Shown: positions 1-7,940 of the stretch, in pieces | How the letters are laid out: each line of letters begins with the position of its first letter | Numbering within the stretch: the first letter of the stretch is position 1 | From: CAYXUW01 sp964468375 | GTDB taxonomy: Bacteria; Planctomycetota; Phycisphaerae; Sedimentisphaerales; Anaerobacaceae | NCBI GenBank assembly: GCA_964468375.1 | Contig: CAYXUW010000059.1 | Coordinates: forward strand, 1-15,350 | DNA length: 15,350 nt | Reading direction: 5' to 3' | Notes under the pieces: generated by a model | The model's database searches: none | Told to the model about the DNA's origin: nothing | What the model saw: the letters and a program-made list of their open reading frames with translations, nothing else | Translations under genes and position numbers: made by a program

Positions 1-1
1 G

Positions 2-2512
2 CCGAAAGCGTCACTGGATTTGACAGGGAGATGGGAGTTCAAGGAATATCCGGTCTCCGCCCGTCGAATGCGGGATTTGGACTCGGCCGATTGGCTGGAA
101 ACAGATGTTCCTTCTTCTATTTTCACCAGCTTAATAGCCGCCGGTAAAATCAAGAAAAGCGATATTGACGCCCGCCCCGAAGATTTCGCCTGGGTCAGTG
201 AAAAGCCGTGGATATACAGAAAGAGCTTCGACGCCGCGGCGGATTTGCTTGACTGCGACCGGATTGAGCTGGTATTCGACGGCCTGGACACGATAGCCAG
301 TATCTGGATCAACGATAAACTCATCGGCAAGACGAACAATATGTTTATTCCGTTTCGTTTCGACGTTAAATCGCTTGTTAAGCCGAAAGATAATACGCTA
401 TTGGTCAAGTTTGAGCCCGCGGTCGAATACGCCCAGCGGCTGATGAACCGATACACTACGTTCAGCGAGTCGGATTTTATATATCCCTACCGCGTTTATA
501 TAAGGAAGGCCCAGTATCAGTTCGGGTGGGATTGGTGTCCGCCGCTGCCGGGCTGCGGAATCTGGCGAGGTGTTCGCATCGAGGGCATTGGGAAGGCGAG
601 ACTTGCCGACCTGCATATTCGAACGATAGACTGCAATGAGCGCTATGCCGATGTCAAAATTGCTGTGGAACTGGACACGACGGCGACGGAAAGACTTCTC
701 TGCAAGCTGACTTTGTCCTCCAGCGAACAGATAACCGAGCACAAACTAACTTTCAGTGCCGGTGAAGATTCTCACTCAACGGTAATTCGCATTGAGAACC
801 CTCTGCTCTGGTGGCCGGCCGGCTATGGCAGGCAGAATCTCTACAGTCTCGAAGTCGATTTGCTGCATGACGATGATATTGTAGACCAGATGCGGAAAAA
901 ATTCGGGATAAGAACCGCTAAACTTAACCGCTCACCGGACGAATACGGGGAGAAATTCCAATTCGAAATAAACAGCCGGCCGATATACGCAAAAGGGGCA
1001 AACTGGATACCCGCATCCATCTTCGCCGGGTCGGTCAAAAGCGGTGATTATGAAAAAATACTAGCCGCTACGGCTGAGGCGAATATGAATATGCTTCGTG
1101 TGTGGGGCGGAGGTTACTATGAGGATGACAGGTTTTACGAACTCTGTGACGAATTGGGCATAATGGTTTGGCAGGATTTTATGTTCGCCTGCGCCTACTA
1201 TCCCGACCGACAATGGTTTGTAGAAGAGGTGAAAAGAGAGGCGGTTGCGGTCATAAGGCGATTGCGCAATCACCCTTGTCTGATTCTATGGTGCGGGAAC
1301 AATGAAATCGATGAGATGCACTATAACGACAAATTCGGCAAAAGCAGGAAATTCTACGGCAAAGCAATTTATCATCGAATTCTGCCGCGACTTGCCGCTG
1401 AGCTGGACCCCGACACCGATTACATTCCCACAACGCCGCTGGGCCGAAAAAATAATTTCGAAACCGGGAAAACACTTACAACTCATAGTTGGGGTGTCTG
1501 GTCGGGGCATCAGCCGATTCGCCAATATCTATCTCAGGATATTCCCCGATTTGTTACCGAATTCGGTATGCAGTCGCCGCCCAATATGGAAATCATCAGA
1601 AATCTTTGTCCTGCCAGCCAGTTGCGCATCGGCAACTTCGCTGTTGAAAAGCACAACTATCAGCTGGAGGGCAACAGCCGCCTGTATCGCTATATTGGCG
1701 ATTTGTTCGGCACTGCAGAGAACATCGAGCAGTTCGTCTATCTCTCACAAGTCGCGCAGGCACGCGGCATTAAGGCATACGTTGAACACTTAAGGGCCCA
1801 CAATTTCAGGAACAGCGGTGCATTGTTCTGGCAATTGAACGATTGCTGCCCCGCGATAAGCTGGTCGGCAATAGATGCCGCTTATGAACCAAAGGCGCTT
1901 TATTATTACGCGAAGCGATTTTTCAGCAATTTACTGATAACTGTCATATCACGAGAGGGGAGGGTGCTGCTCGGGCCGCCATCAGTAATGAAACCGTTCA
2001 AAGTCGTAGTAATAAACGATAGCGAACAACCAATAACCGCTACGCTGACTTGCCGACTAATTGATTTGTTTGGGAACCTGCTCGACCAGGTTGAGCTGCC
2101 CATTGCAATCGCGCCGTTTAGTTCGATGCCCCACTTGAAACTCCCAAAAACAATTATTGCTCCCGCCCATCCGAACAAATGCGTTTTGCATCTATTGATA
2201 AGAAAAGACGGCGGCAAAATCGCGGAGAATTTGTTTTTCTATTTGCCTGATAAATATGTTGATTGGCCTGAGATAGAAATCAGCACACAGCTTTCTCAAA
2301 TAACCGACAAACAATGGGAGCTGAGATTAAAATCAAACGCAATCGCGAAAGATATACAAATCAGCACTGCCGCAGCGGCTCAGTTAAGTGATAATTTTAT
2401 AGATGTGCTGCCGTCGGCCGAATTAGGGATAACAATAAATTACGAACAACCGACTCCGGTTTCGCCGGTGTTATTGCTGCACTCTCTTAAGTCGGTATTC
2501 CAGATTGATTAA
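2..2512 (+). CDS. Beta-mannosidase, glycoside hydrolase family 2 (5' end outside window)
   Basis: Predicted to release beta-linked mannose from the non-reducing ends of manno-oligosaccharides or N-glycan cores. The reading frame is open to the left edge. The residues before the TTG at 20 (KASLDLTGRWEF) already match the usual 'SLDLxGxWxF' opening of the family, so the real start lies upstream. Family blocks seen in order: QFGWDWCPPLPGCGIWRGV in the sugar-binding domain, YAKGANWIPAS, NMLRVWGGGYYEDDRFYELC at the start of the TIM barrel, WCGNNE with the likely acid/base Glu at 1304-1306, FVTEFG with the likely nucleophile Glu at 1559-1561, and FWQLNDCCPAISWSAID near the barrel's end. A C-terminal beta-sandwich follows. 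At about 836 visible residues it is of normal size. No signal peptide can be judged because the N-terminus is missing. Its TAA overlaps the stop of the convergent gene. The family call is firm; the exact substrate is inferred. Confidence 0.93.
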   Translation, partial: PKASLDLTGRWEFKEYPVSARRMRDLDSADWLETDVPSSIFTSLIAAGKIKKSDIDARPEDFAWVSEKPWIYRKSFDAAADLLDCDRIELVFDGLDTIASIWINDKLIGKTNNMFIPFRFDVKSLVKPKDNTLLVKFEPAVEYAQRLMNRYTTFSESDFIYPYRVYIRKAQYQFGWDWCPPLPGCGIWRGVRIEGIGKARLADLHIRTIDCNERYADVKIAVELDTTATERLLCKLTLSSSEQITEHKLTFSAGEDSHSTVIRIENPLLWWPAGYGRQNLYSLEVDLLHDDDIVDQMRKKFGIRTAKLNRSPDEYGEKFQFEINSRPIYAKGANWIPASIFAGSVKSGDYEKILAATAEANMNMLRVWGGGYYEDDRFYELCDELGIMVWQDFMFACAYYPDRQWFVEEVKREAVAVIRRLRNHPCLILWCGNNEIDEMHYNDKFGKSRKFYGKAIYHRILPRLAAELDPDTDYIPTTPLGRKNNFETGKTLTTHSWGVWSGHQPIRQYLSQDIPRFVTEFGMQSPPNMEIIRNLCPASQLRIGNFAVEKHNYQLEGNSRLYRYIGDLFGTAENIEQFVYLSQVAQARGIKAYVEHLRAHNFRNSGALFWQLNDCCPAISWSAIDAAYEPKALYYYAKRFFSNLLITVISREGRVLLGPPSVMKPFKVVVINDSEQPITATLTCRLIDLFGNLLDQVELPIAIAPFSSMPHLKLPKTIIAPAHPNKCVLHLLIRKDGGKIAENLFFYLPDKYVDWPEIEISTQLSQITDKQWELRLKSNAIAKDIQISTAAAAQLSDNFIDVLPSAELGITINYEQPTPVSPVLLLHSLKSVFQID

Positions 2513-4374
2513 GGTGTCATCATTCCTGGAAAGAAACCGGGGGGCATACCTTCCATTCCCGGAGCTGTGGGACGTCCGGGTCTGGCCGGTCCGCTGCCCC
2601 AACTCTTCAAGGGTTCTTTCAGTTCCTTCTCAGCTCTTCTGATTTCACTAAACTTATTTTGTAAATCATCGTTCCAATACCTGGTTTTGATAGGCGAACG
2701 CTTTATGCTTTCGCCATCAAAGCTGTAAAGCATATCAAAGAAATGCCGAGCATGAAGATTACCCCCCCCGGCCCAATCATTTACAGGTATAACATCAACC
2801 AAAACCGCACCGGTAGTATAATCAACCGTTTTGGGGATGGTAACCGCACTGCTTTCTTCTTCTTCCGTCGGCTTATAGTCACTAATGTTGCCTATAAGTT
2901 CTCCCCGTTTAACCGTAAAGTCTTTACTGTACCAATACCCTAAAATGTATCTGGAGACCTGCACCGTTACCGCTTTAGCAGTCTCCTGTATCTCACGCGG
3001 GAAAAAGTACAATGTTTTCGGGATATCCACAATTTCCGTTACATTCGAAGCTTCGCTCCACAAAATCACTTTATTTTTCATCGATTCATCTTGCTTGTAA
3101 AACTGATTTGTTCCGGCTATAGGATTAAAGACACCCAGCCGAATTTTATATCGGTAGCTCTTACCTGGTTCGACGGTATCATCATGTGCCCAGAATAACA
3201 GGGGCTCATTCATTCTAGCAAAGTTTGTTTCGACAGTAATCGAAATCTTGTTGAATCGCTGAGCGATATCCCCTAAAGTTTGTAAAATCTCTCTATGCGG
3301 TTGTTCTTTAACATCCCTGCGGTCAGTACGGCTTGTTGTTGGTGTTCTTCTAGCTGTTCCTCTTCCCAGAGTCGTTGGTATCTCTTCACCCAGCCCCATT
3401 GTTCCAAGCGTTCGTGTTTCTCTTGGCCGGCTTGAACGTTCCTCTCTTCTTTCTGCTGCAGCTTCCCGTTTTTGCTGTATATCTATTTCTTTTCGATACT
3501 TCACATACTCCTTATGCAAAGAAGGCGGAAACCATTCTTCTTTTGCGGATGCAATTTGATAAGCTTCCGGCTGTAATAAGTCCATCTTTACTTCTATATT
3601 GTCAAATTGAAGCAGTCGCACTTTCATTCCACCGGCCGGCAAGGCGTTAATGTTTTCTATAATCCTAAACATTTCTTTACGGGATTCGACCTTGCTTCGA
3701 GGTACAACCTGCCAATCACTCCAGCTGCCGTTTGGGAGTAATTCCTGTTTTTGCAATTGAACAGCGGCAAAAATCGGCTGTGCGAGACAAGGATCTCGCC
3801 AAGACGGTTTAACCTGCTCGCCGGCGAAGCTTTCATAAAATCTCTTATATAATTCTGAAACGTCGAACTTGGCTTCCACAGTAACAAAGTCAATATCATT
3901 TGGTTCGCTATTACCAGCGCTATAAACATTCTTCTCATTAATCTCTATGTTAGGTACGTAAGCCACTGCTCTGATATGCTCAACTGCTACTTCTCGGACT
4001 TCGCCAATCGATGGCGGGTGGTACACTCTATCATCACTTCTGCTCTTTGAACTCATAATCGGCTGCGGCAGAGCACGGGAGGTATCGACGTCGTTCACAG
4101 TCGAGTCTAACATTGCGCTGAAATCATCGACCTTTGGTTCATAGGGTTGCTCTTTGGGTTCGGGTTCGCGGTTTAGCTTATTCTCCAAAACTTCGGCTTG
4201 CTTGCTTATGTAGCTGTCAATAGCATCAGGGCCAAACTTGCCATTGTCATATTCGACATAAGAAGAGCTGAATATGACACGGGTAACAAAAAGCCACAGG
4301 CACACAAGCCCAACGATAGCCAAGACTATTTTTTCAATATGCTCTTCAAAAAAGTTGCTGCTTTTTTTATTCAT
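2509..4374 (-). CDS. Membrane-anchored protein of unknown function, last gene of the pilM-like cluster
   Basis: I do not recognise this 621-residue protein as a named family. It has a short cytoplasmic N-terminus, one membrane helix at about residues 16-34, then a long extracytoplasmic part. A charged, proline-rich stretch covers about 60-120. A folded region follows at about 125-275. A basic Arg/Glu/Thr-rich linker at about 295-360 looks disordered. A beta-rich region at about 390-495 begins with VEPGKSYRYKIRLGVFNP, which resembles a fibronectin-III-like strand pattern. The tail from about 592 is rich in Pro, Gly and Met. Its ATG is 35 bases downstream of the preceding gene's stop, so the two are probably co-transcribed; no strong Shine-Dalgarno is visible. 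By position, and as a single-pass protein, it could be a GspC- or PilP-like connector to an outer-membrane secretin, but no PDZ domain, lipobox or HR motif was seen. A run of eight G lies in the coding strand near residues 536-538. Confidence 0.8.
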   Translation of the reverse strand: MNKKSSNFFEEHIEKIVLAIVGLVCLWLFVTRVIFSSSYVEYDNGKFGPDAIDSYISKQAEVLENKLNREPEPKEQPYEPKVDDFSAMLDSTVNDVDTSRALPQPIMSSKSRSDDRVYHPPSIGEVREVAVEHIRAVAYVPNIEINEKNVYSAGNSEPNDIDFVTVEAKFDVSELYKRFYESFAGEQVKPSWRDPCLAQPIFAAVQLQKQELLPNGSWSDWQVVPRSKVESRKEMFRIIENINALPAGGMKVRLLQFDNIEVKMDLLQPEAYQIASAKEEWFPPSLHKEYVKYRKEIDIQQKREAAAERREERSSRPRETRTLGTMGLGEEIPTTLGRGTARRTPTTSRTDRRDVKEQPHREILQTLGDIAQRFNKISITVETNFARMNEPLLFWAHDDTVEPGKSYRYKIRLGVFNPIAGTNQFYKQDESMKNKVILWSEASNVTEIVDIPKTLYFFPREIQETAKAVTVQVSRYILGYWYSKDFTVKRGELIGNISDYKPTEEEESSAVTIPKTVDYTTGAVLVDVIPVNDWAGGGNLHARHFFDMLYSFDGESIKRSPIKTRYWNDDLQNKFSEIRRAEKELKEPLKSWGSGPARPGRPTAPGMEGMPPGFFPGMMTP

Positions 4375-4409
4375 ATCTAGTTTATCACTTTAGGAATTTG
4401 TGGTCTCTG

Positions 4410-5633
4410 CTAATTTTTCTGCTTATCACCCAGCGTTTCTTTAACCGATTTTGGTTTGATTTCATCGTAACCGCTTTTGTTAAAGATATATTCACAAATC
4501 AAATCCAATTCTACCACGGCATCCTCGCCATAGCGGTACAAACTGTGGGTCTCGTCATTTCGGTCAATTGACCTGATGCTACTTTCCAGAATCGTTATTT
4601 GGTTGTGCTTGAAACTGCGTTCCGGTTCCCTGCTGAAAAATCCTTTGAACATATGCTGCTTGACACTGCAGAGTTGTTGCATAAATGGCAAAACCGCCTT
4701 CGCGTTAACTAAAACGACGACGTTAAAATGCACAACATCGATATCCTCGTCGCAAAATCTTCCTGTGTAGGGCCGCGTCATCGCACCCCCTTCAGGTGAA
4801 ATAACATAGCGGGGTCTTGCTGCCGTATTTTTGGTCATTCCCCTCCCGAAAAAATTTACGCTCATCAGCCGTTTTACTGGCGATGTAAAAACGTTGCTAG
4901 AGCCGAAATTAGAAGCTTCTATCGTCTTAAAGACATCCTCGATAATCCAATAAGACAATTGCCAATACCAACAATCCTCAATCGCTGTTTTCATTCCAAC
5001 ATAATTGTATTCCTTCCAGAATTCGTATCCGGCCATATCCGCAGGATTAGCATAAACACGTGCAGATTCCGCCTTTTCTCGACAAAGAACATCTGTAATT
5101 GTGGCATCGACCTCATTTAACCCCGACCCAATCAATCCCATAATCTGACGAGAAGTCAGCGAACCGGAACCTTTCAAACCTCTTTGAAGTTCAGCAGCGG
5201 TAGGACAATCGAGTGCATCCGTACGGTTAATTAGTTCATCTATGCCGCTTCGGTACCGTTGACCGAATTCTCTGAAAATCAGAGTAGATGTATCCTTTGG
5301 CTCGGGAAATACCTTATAACTTAGCAGTTCTCTTTGAGTTGTTTGCTTGGCTAAAAGCGCTATTTGGTTGGCGTCTGTTTCATATGCATGCTGATATTCC
5401 TGTTCAATTTTCCATTGGTCGCGGGAAACGACATTATTGCTGAAGGACTTAACCCTTTTTCCTATAGAAACACTTTCATTTTCTATTCGCTTTTTGAGCT
5501 TACTGCTCATCAAGTTGGTTGGTATAAAAAGAAGCAGACCAGCCAGCATTATGAAAACCGGCAACATCAGCGATGAATAATTCCGAAGAAAGCTTACTTT
5601 CTGTATAATGTCTTTAAATTTAGGGATATCCAT
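4410..5633 (-). CDS. PilO/GspM-like inner-membrane pilus or secretion platform protein (putative)
   Basis: A 407-residue protein with a short cytoplasmic N-terminus (about 20 residues), one membrane helix at about 21-39 (LMLPVFIMLAGLLLFIP), a charged helical stretch at about 43-105 that could form a coiled coil, and a Trp/Tyr-rich helical region at about 200-240. The last part, about 298-386, alternates strand, helix, strand, strand: FNVVVLVNA, then AVLPFMQQL, then NQITILES, then VVELDLICEYIF. This matches the ferredoxin-like domain of PilO and GspM, which dimerises next to PilN/GspL in the periplasm. It starts 78 bases after the stop of the PilM-like gene and 35 bases before the next gene, in one direction, as expected of an operon. 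The ATG has only a weak GAG upstream. The PilO/GspM assignment is inferred from topology, predicted fold pattern and neighbours, not from recognisable sequence identity. Confidence 0.65.
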   Translation of the reverse strand: MDIPKFKDIIQKVSFLRNYSSLMLPVFIMLAGLLLFIPTNLMSSKLKKRIENESVSIGKRVKSFSNNVVSRDQWKIEQEYQHAYETDANQIALLAKQTTQRELLSYKVFPEPKDTSTLIFREFGQRYRSGIDELINRTDALDCPTAAELQRGLKGSGSLTSRQIMGLIGSGLNEVDATITDVLCREKAESARVYANPADMAGYEFWKEYNYVGMKTAIEDCWYWQLSYWIIEDVFKTIEASNFGSSNVFTSPVKRLMSVNFFGRGMTKNTAARPRYVISPEGGAMTRPYTGRFCDEDIDVVHFNVVVLVNAKAVLPFMQQLCSVKQHMFKGFFSREPERSFKHNQITILESSIRSIDRNDETHSLYRYGEDAVVELDLICEYIFNKSGYDEIKPKSVKETLGDKQKN

Positions 5634-5711
5634 TTTATCTCATCAGTCTATTCTGCTTTGGATGTTTTGCTAAAATATTTGCATATCTTCAATAATCAAT
5701 CACTTCATTGC

Positions 5712-7859
5712 TCAGTTTGTTTGGGGGACGTTTTTCCAGACAAATTTGATATCTAGTTTAAACCAGTGGTCGTTGGCTTTATAAACAACCTTGCCTGATC
5801 TGTCGATTTTCTCTCTCCCATTTTCGTCCAGTTCGGGTACTTTGCTGATAACTTCCTTTGTCATAGGGTCAACTAAAACCCTATCGCTTCTTTTTTCAGA
5901 TGTGGTTTCTTCAATGCCTATTCCCGGCGGCATTTCGCTTTTCAAATCCACTTCTCCTGTTTCCAGTTTAAAGTGCTCAACCATAGTTTTTTTGTATAGT
6001 TTAAAAGGAACTTCCTTGCCAAAAGCATCGTCAAGGTGCAGCAGCCGAGAAACAATTCCCCATTTATTCGGATCACCTTCCACTCCGGGAGGGTCCATCA
6101 ACCTAAGGAGGTTCTTGTATGGGCTGTAACCGGTTATAGTTACTACAAAGCCGGGGCCGCCCTCAACTTCCTCTTCAGTATCCTTTTCTGTTGTATATAC
6201 CTTTCTGGCATACTTGGATTCCTCCAACTCCGATGATATGCCTAACATAGCCATTTCTTCTTTGAGTCCGATAGGTTTCTTTTTGCCTCGGCCTCGTGTG
6301 AAATCTATATTACCGAATTCCGCAGAAGCAACATCGTTTGAAAAGTTGACAGATATACCCGTTATGAATATTTGCTTCCGTTCTTTGCGTGGGGTTTCCA
6401 AAACCGTCTCAACGTCACCTTGAGCGAAAGCCCGGTAAAGTTCCTTTTGCTCAGGATTATTTTCTTCATTTGGCAGAACTGAAATTATGGTTTGATGCAA
6501 CAGCGGGATGACATCGCGATAATCAAAGGGCTCGAATTTATTTTTTATTATCGCTTTGGAATCGATTTCTTTGCTTTCTTCGGTACGGAGCTTGTCGCCG
6601 GATTGCTTGACATCGCTGACAACATTAGTAATTTTTTGACGAACTTGTTCATTACTTGCGTAATTAATCCTGTCCAAATTAATCCTCGCGAAGCACATAA
6701 TTGAAACCAGAAGTATCAGAGAGGCCGCAGCGGTGAAGTACTTGGTTTTGCCTGCCCACGCCATCGACCGCGCAATACTACGGGGCAAGAGATTACTTTC
6801 TATCCTCCCAAGACCTAAACCCTGCAAAGCGAGGCCGTAAACAATGCCAAAGTCGCAGACATTTTCATGAAATTTTGCTGCCGAGACGTCCGAGCTTATC
6901 GCAAGTTTCTTGAACGAATCCGGTCTTTCAACAGGCATCTGCAGCGTTTGCCGCAGATATTTGAGCAGGCCTCGCATCTTCGTTCCGCCGCCGAGGGCAA
7001 TAACCCTCGATAGTTTAGTGTTGGGATTAGAGCTGTTGTAAAAACCCAGTGACCGCTGGATTTCAGATGCTAAATCGGTAAAAACGGGCTTCATTGCCTG
7101 AAATACCTGACGGGCATACTTGCTCATTGCAGCGGTGCGTTTGAGCTTTTCAGCTTTTTCGAAATTTAGTTTAAACGTATCCGCTATCGCCCTCGTAAAA
7201 GCATTACCCCCCATAGGAATACATCTCTGCCAAACCGTCGATGGCGTGCACACAACCAAATCGCTGTTCTCCGCCCCTATGTCAATAATAACGGTGGCTT
7301 GGCTTTCGGACTTGATTAAATCACCCTGGTCGTATAATGCATAATTATACAGGGCCATCGGCACCATTTGAACGTAGCTGACCGTCAAATTTTCGTTGGA
7401 AAAGTGTTCCAATAAAGAGTTAACCACTTCACTCTTAATTGCAAAAATGCCGACTTTTGTTTCAGGACTATCCGCCTCTGTCATTATTTGCCAGTCCCAC
7501 TGAACGTCGTTGATATCGAAGGGAATTTGCTGAGCCGCCTCAAACTTAACAATTTCAGGAATGCGTTTCTGTTCAACGGGCGGCAATTTTACAAATCGTG
7601 CAAAACTATTCTCGCTCGGTACAGAAACAATTATTTCATCTTTACCTAAATCGTTTTGTTTTACGAACTGTCGCAGACTTAACGCAATCAGTTCCTCTCT
7701 TTCTTCGGGTTTTACACCGCTTCCGGTAAGAATTTTGCCGTGCTGGATGTTGTCAAAGCCGATTACCTCGACAGCATCTCCCGCGACTCTTAACCGCAAT
7801 GCCTTTAGGGAATTATTGCCGATATTTATCGCCCAAACTGAATCATGTTCTGATGCCAT
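5712..7859 (-). CDS. pilM: PilM-like actin-fold ATPase fused to a PilN-like membrane domain (GspL-like architecture)
   Basis: Inner-membrane platform protein of a type IV pilus or type II secretion system. Residues 1 to about 350 have the PilM/FtsA-like actin fold: a phosphate-1 loop INIGNNSLKAL at 11-21, the PilM block FEAAQQIPFDINDVQWDWQ at 106-124, a phosphate-2 loop IDIGAENSDL at 192-201 and an adenosine motif LGGGTKMRG at 289-297. Then comes SNLLPRS at 355-361, the signature that begins free PilN proteins and docks into PilM. A membrane helix follows at about 374-392. The periplasmic part includes VIPLLHQTIISVLP and VTITGYSPYKNLLRLM, patterned like PilN. A normal PilM has about 350 residues; this one has 715. 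I chose the ATG at 7859 because GAGGA lies six bases before it; the TTG at 7874 would add five residues and overlap that site. The first Asp of the phosphate-1 loop is Asn12. It heads the three-gene minus-strand cluster. Confidence 0.85.
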   Translation of the reverse strand: MASEHDSVWAINIGNNSLKALRLRVAGDAVEVIGFDNIQHGKILTGSGVKPEEREELIALSLRQFVKQNDLGKDEIIVSVPSENSFARFVKLPPVEQKRIPEIVKFEAAQQIPFDINDVQWDWQIMTEADSPETKVGIFAIKSEVVNSLLEHFSNENLTVSYVQMVPMALYNYALYDQGDLIKSESQATVIIDIGAENSDLVVCTPSTVWQRCIPMGGNAFTRAIADTFKLNFEKAEKLKRTAAMSKYARQVFQAMKPVFTDLASEIQRSLGFYNSSNPNTKLSRVIALGGGTKMRGLLKYLRQTLQMPVERPDSFKKLAISSDVSAAKFHENVCDFGIVYGLALQGLGLGRIESNLLPRSIARSMAWAGKTKYFTAAASLILLVSIMCFARINLDRINYASNEQVRQKITNVVSDVKQSGDKLRTEESKEIDSKAIIKNKFEPFDYRDVIPLLHQTIISVLPNEENNPEQKELYRAFAQGDVETVLETPRKERKQIFITGISVNFSNDVASAEFGNIDFTRGRGKKKPIGLKEEMAMLGISSELEESKYARKVYTTEKDTEEEVEGGPGFVVTITGYSPYKNLLRLMDPPGVEGDPNKWGIVSRLLHLDDAFGKEVPFKLYKKTMVEHFKLETGEVDLKSEMPPGIGIEETTSEKRSDRVLVDPMTKEVISKVPELDENGREKIDRSGKVVYKANDHWFKLDIKFVWKNVPQTN

Positions 7860-7894
7860 AATCAATCCTCGCAATTACAGTGCAAACAGGATTT

Positions 7895-7923
7895 GGTATA
7901 GTGTTGTAAACCTGCCTCAACAA
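7895..7923 (-). promoter_or_regulatory. Possible sigma-70-type promoter for the pilM-like operon
   Basis: Read on the minus strand, TTGTTG (7923-7918), 17 bases, then TATACC (7900-7895) gives a plausible -35/-10 pair about 35 bases upstream of the ATG at 7859. A perfect TATAAT also lies at 7933-7928 on the same strand, but no good -35 is found at the right distance. The region is AT-rich and shared with divergent mtaB, so chance matches are likely. Confidence 0.3.
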
Positions 7924-7940
7924 TTATATTATAACATATT

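Noticed and set aside
20..22. TTG as the start codon of the beta-mannosidase
   Set aside because: The frame is open upstream to the window edge, and the residues just before it (SLDL) belong to the conserved family opening, so the real start is outside the window.
1302..1793. Plus-strand open frame of 163 codons inside the mannosidase
   Set aside because: It lies in another frame across the catalytic region of a clear GH2 gene, and its low-complexity translation has no family features.
7860..7874. TTG at 7874 as the start of the PilM-like protein
   Set aside because: It would bury the GAGGA ribosome-binding site in the coding sequence; the ATG at 7859 has that site at good spacing and gives a normal PilM N-terminus.
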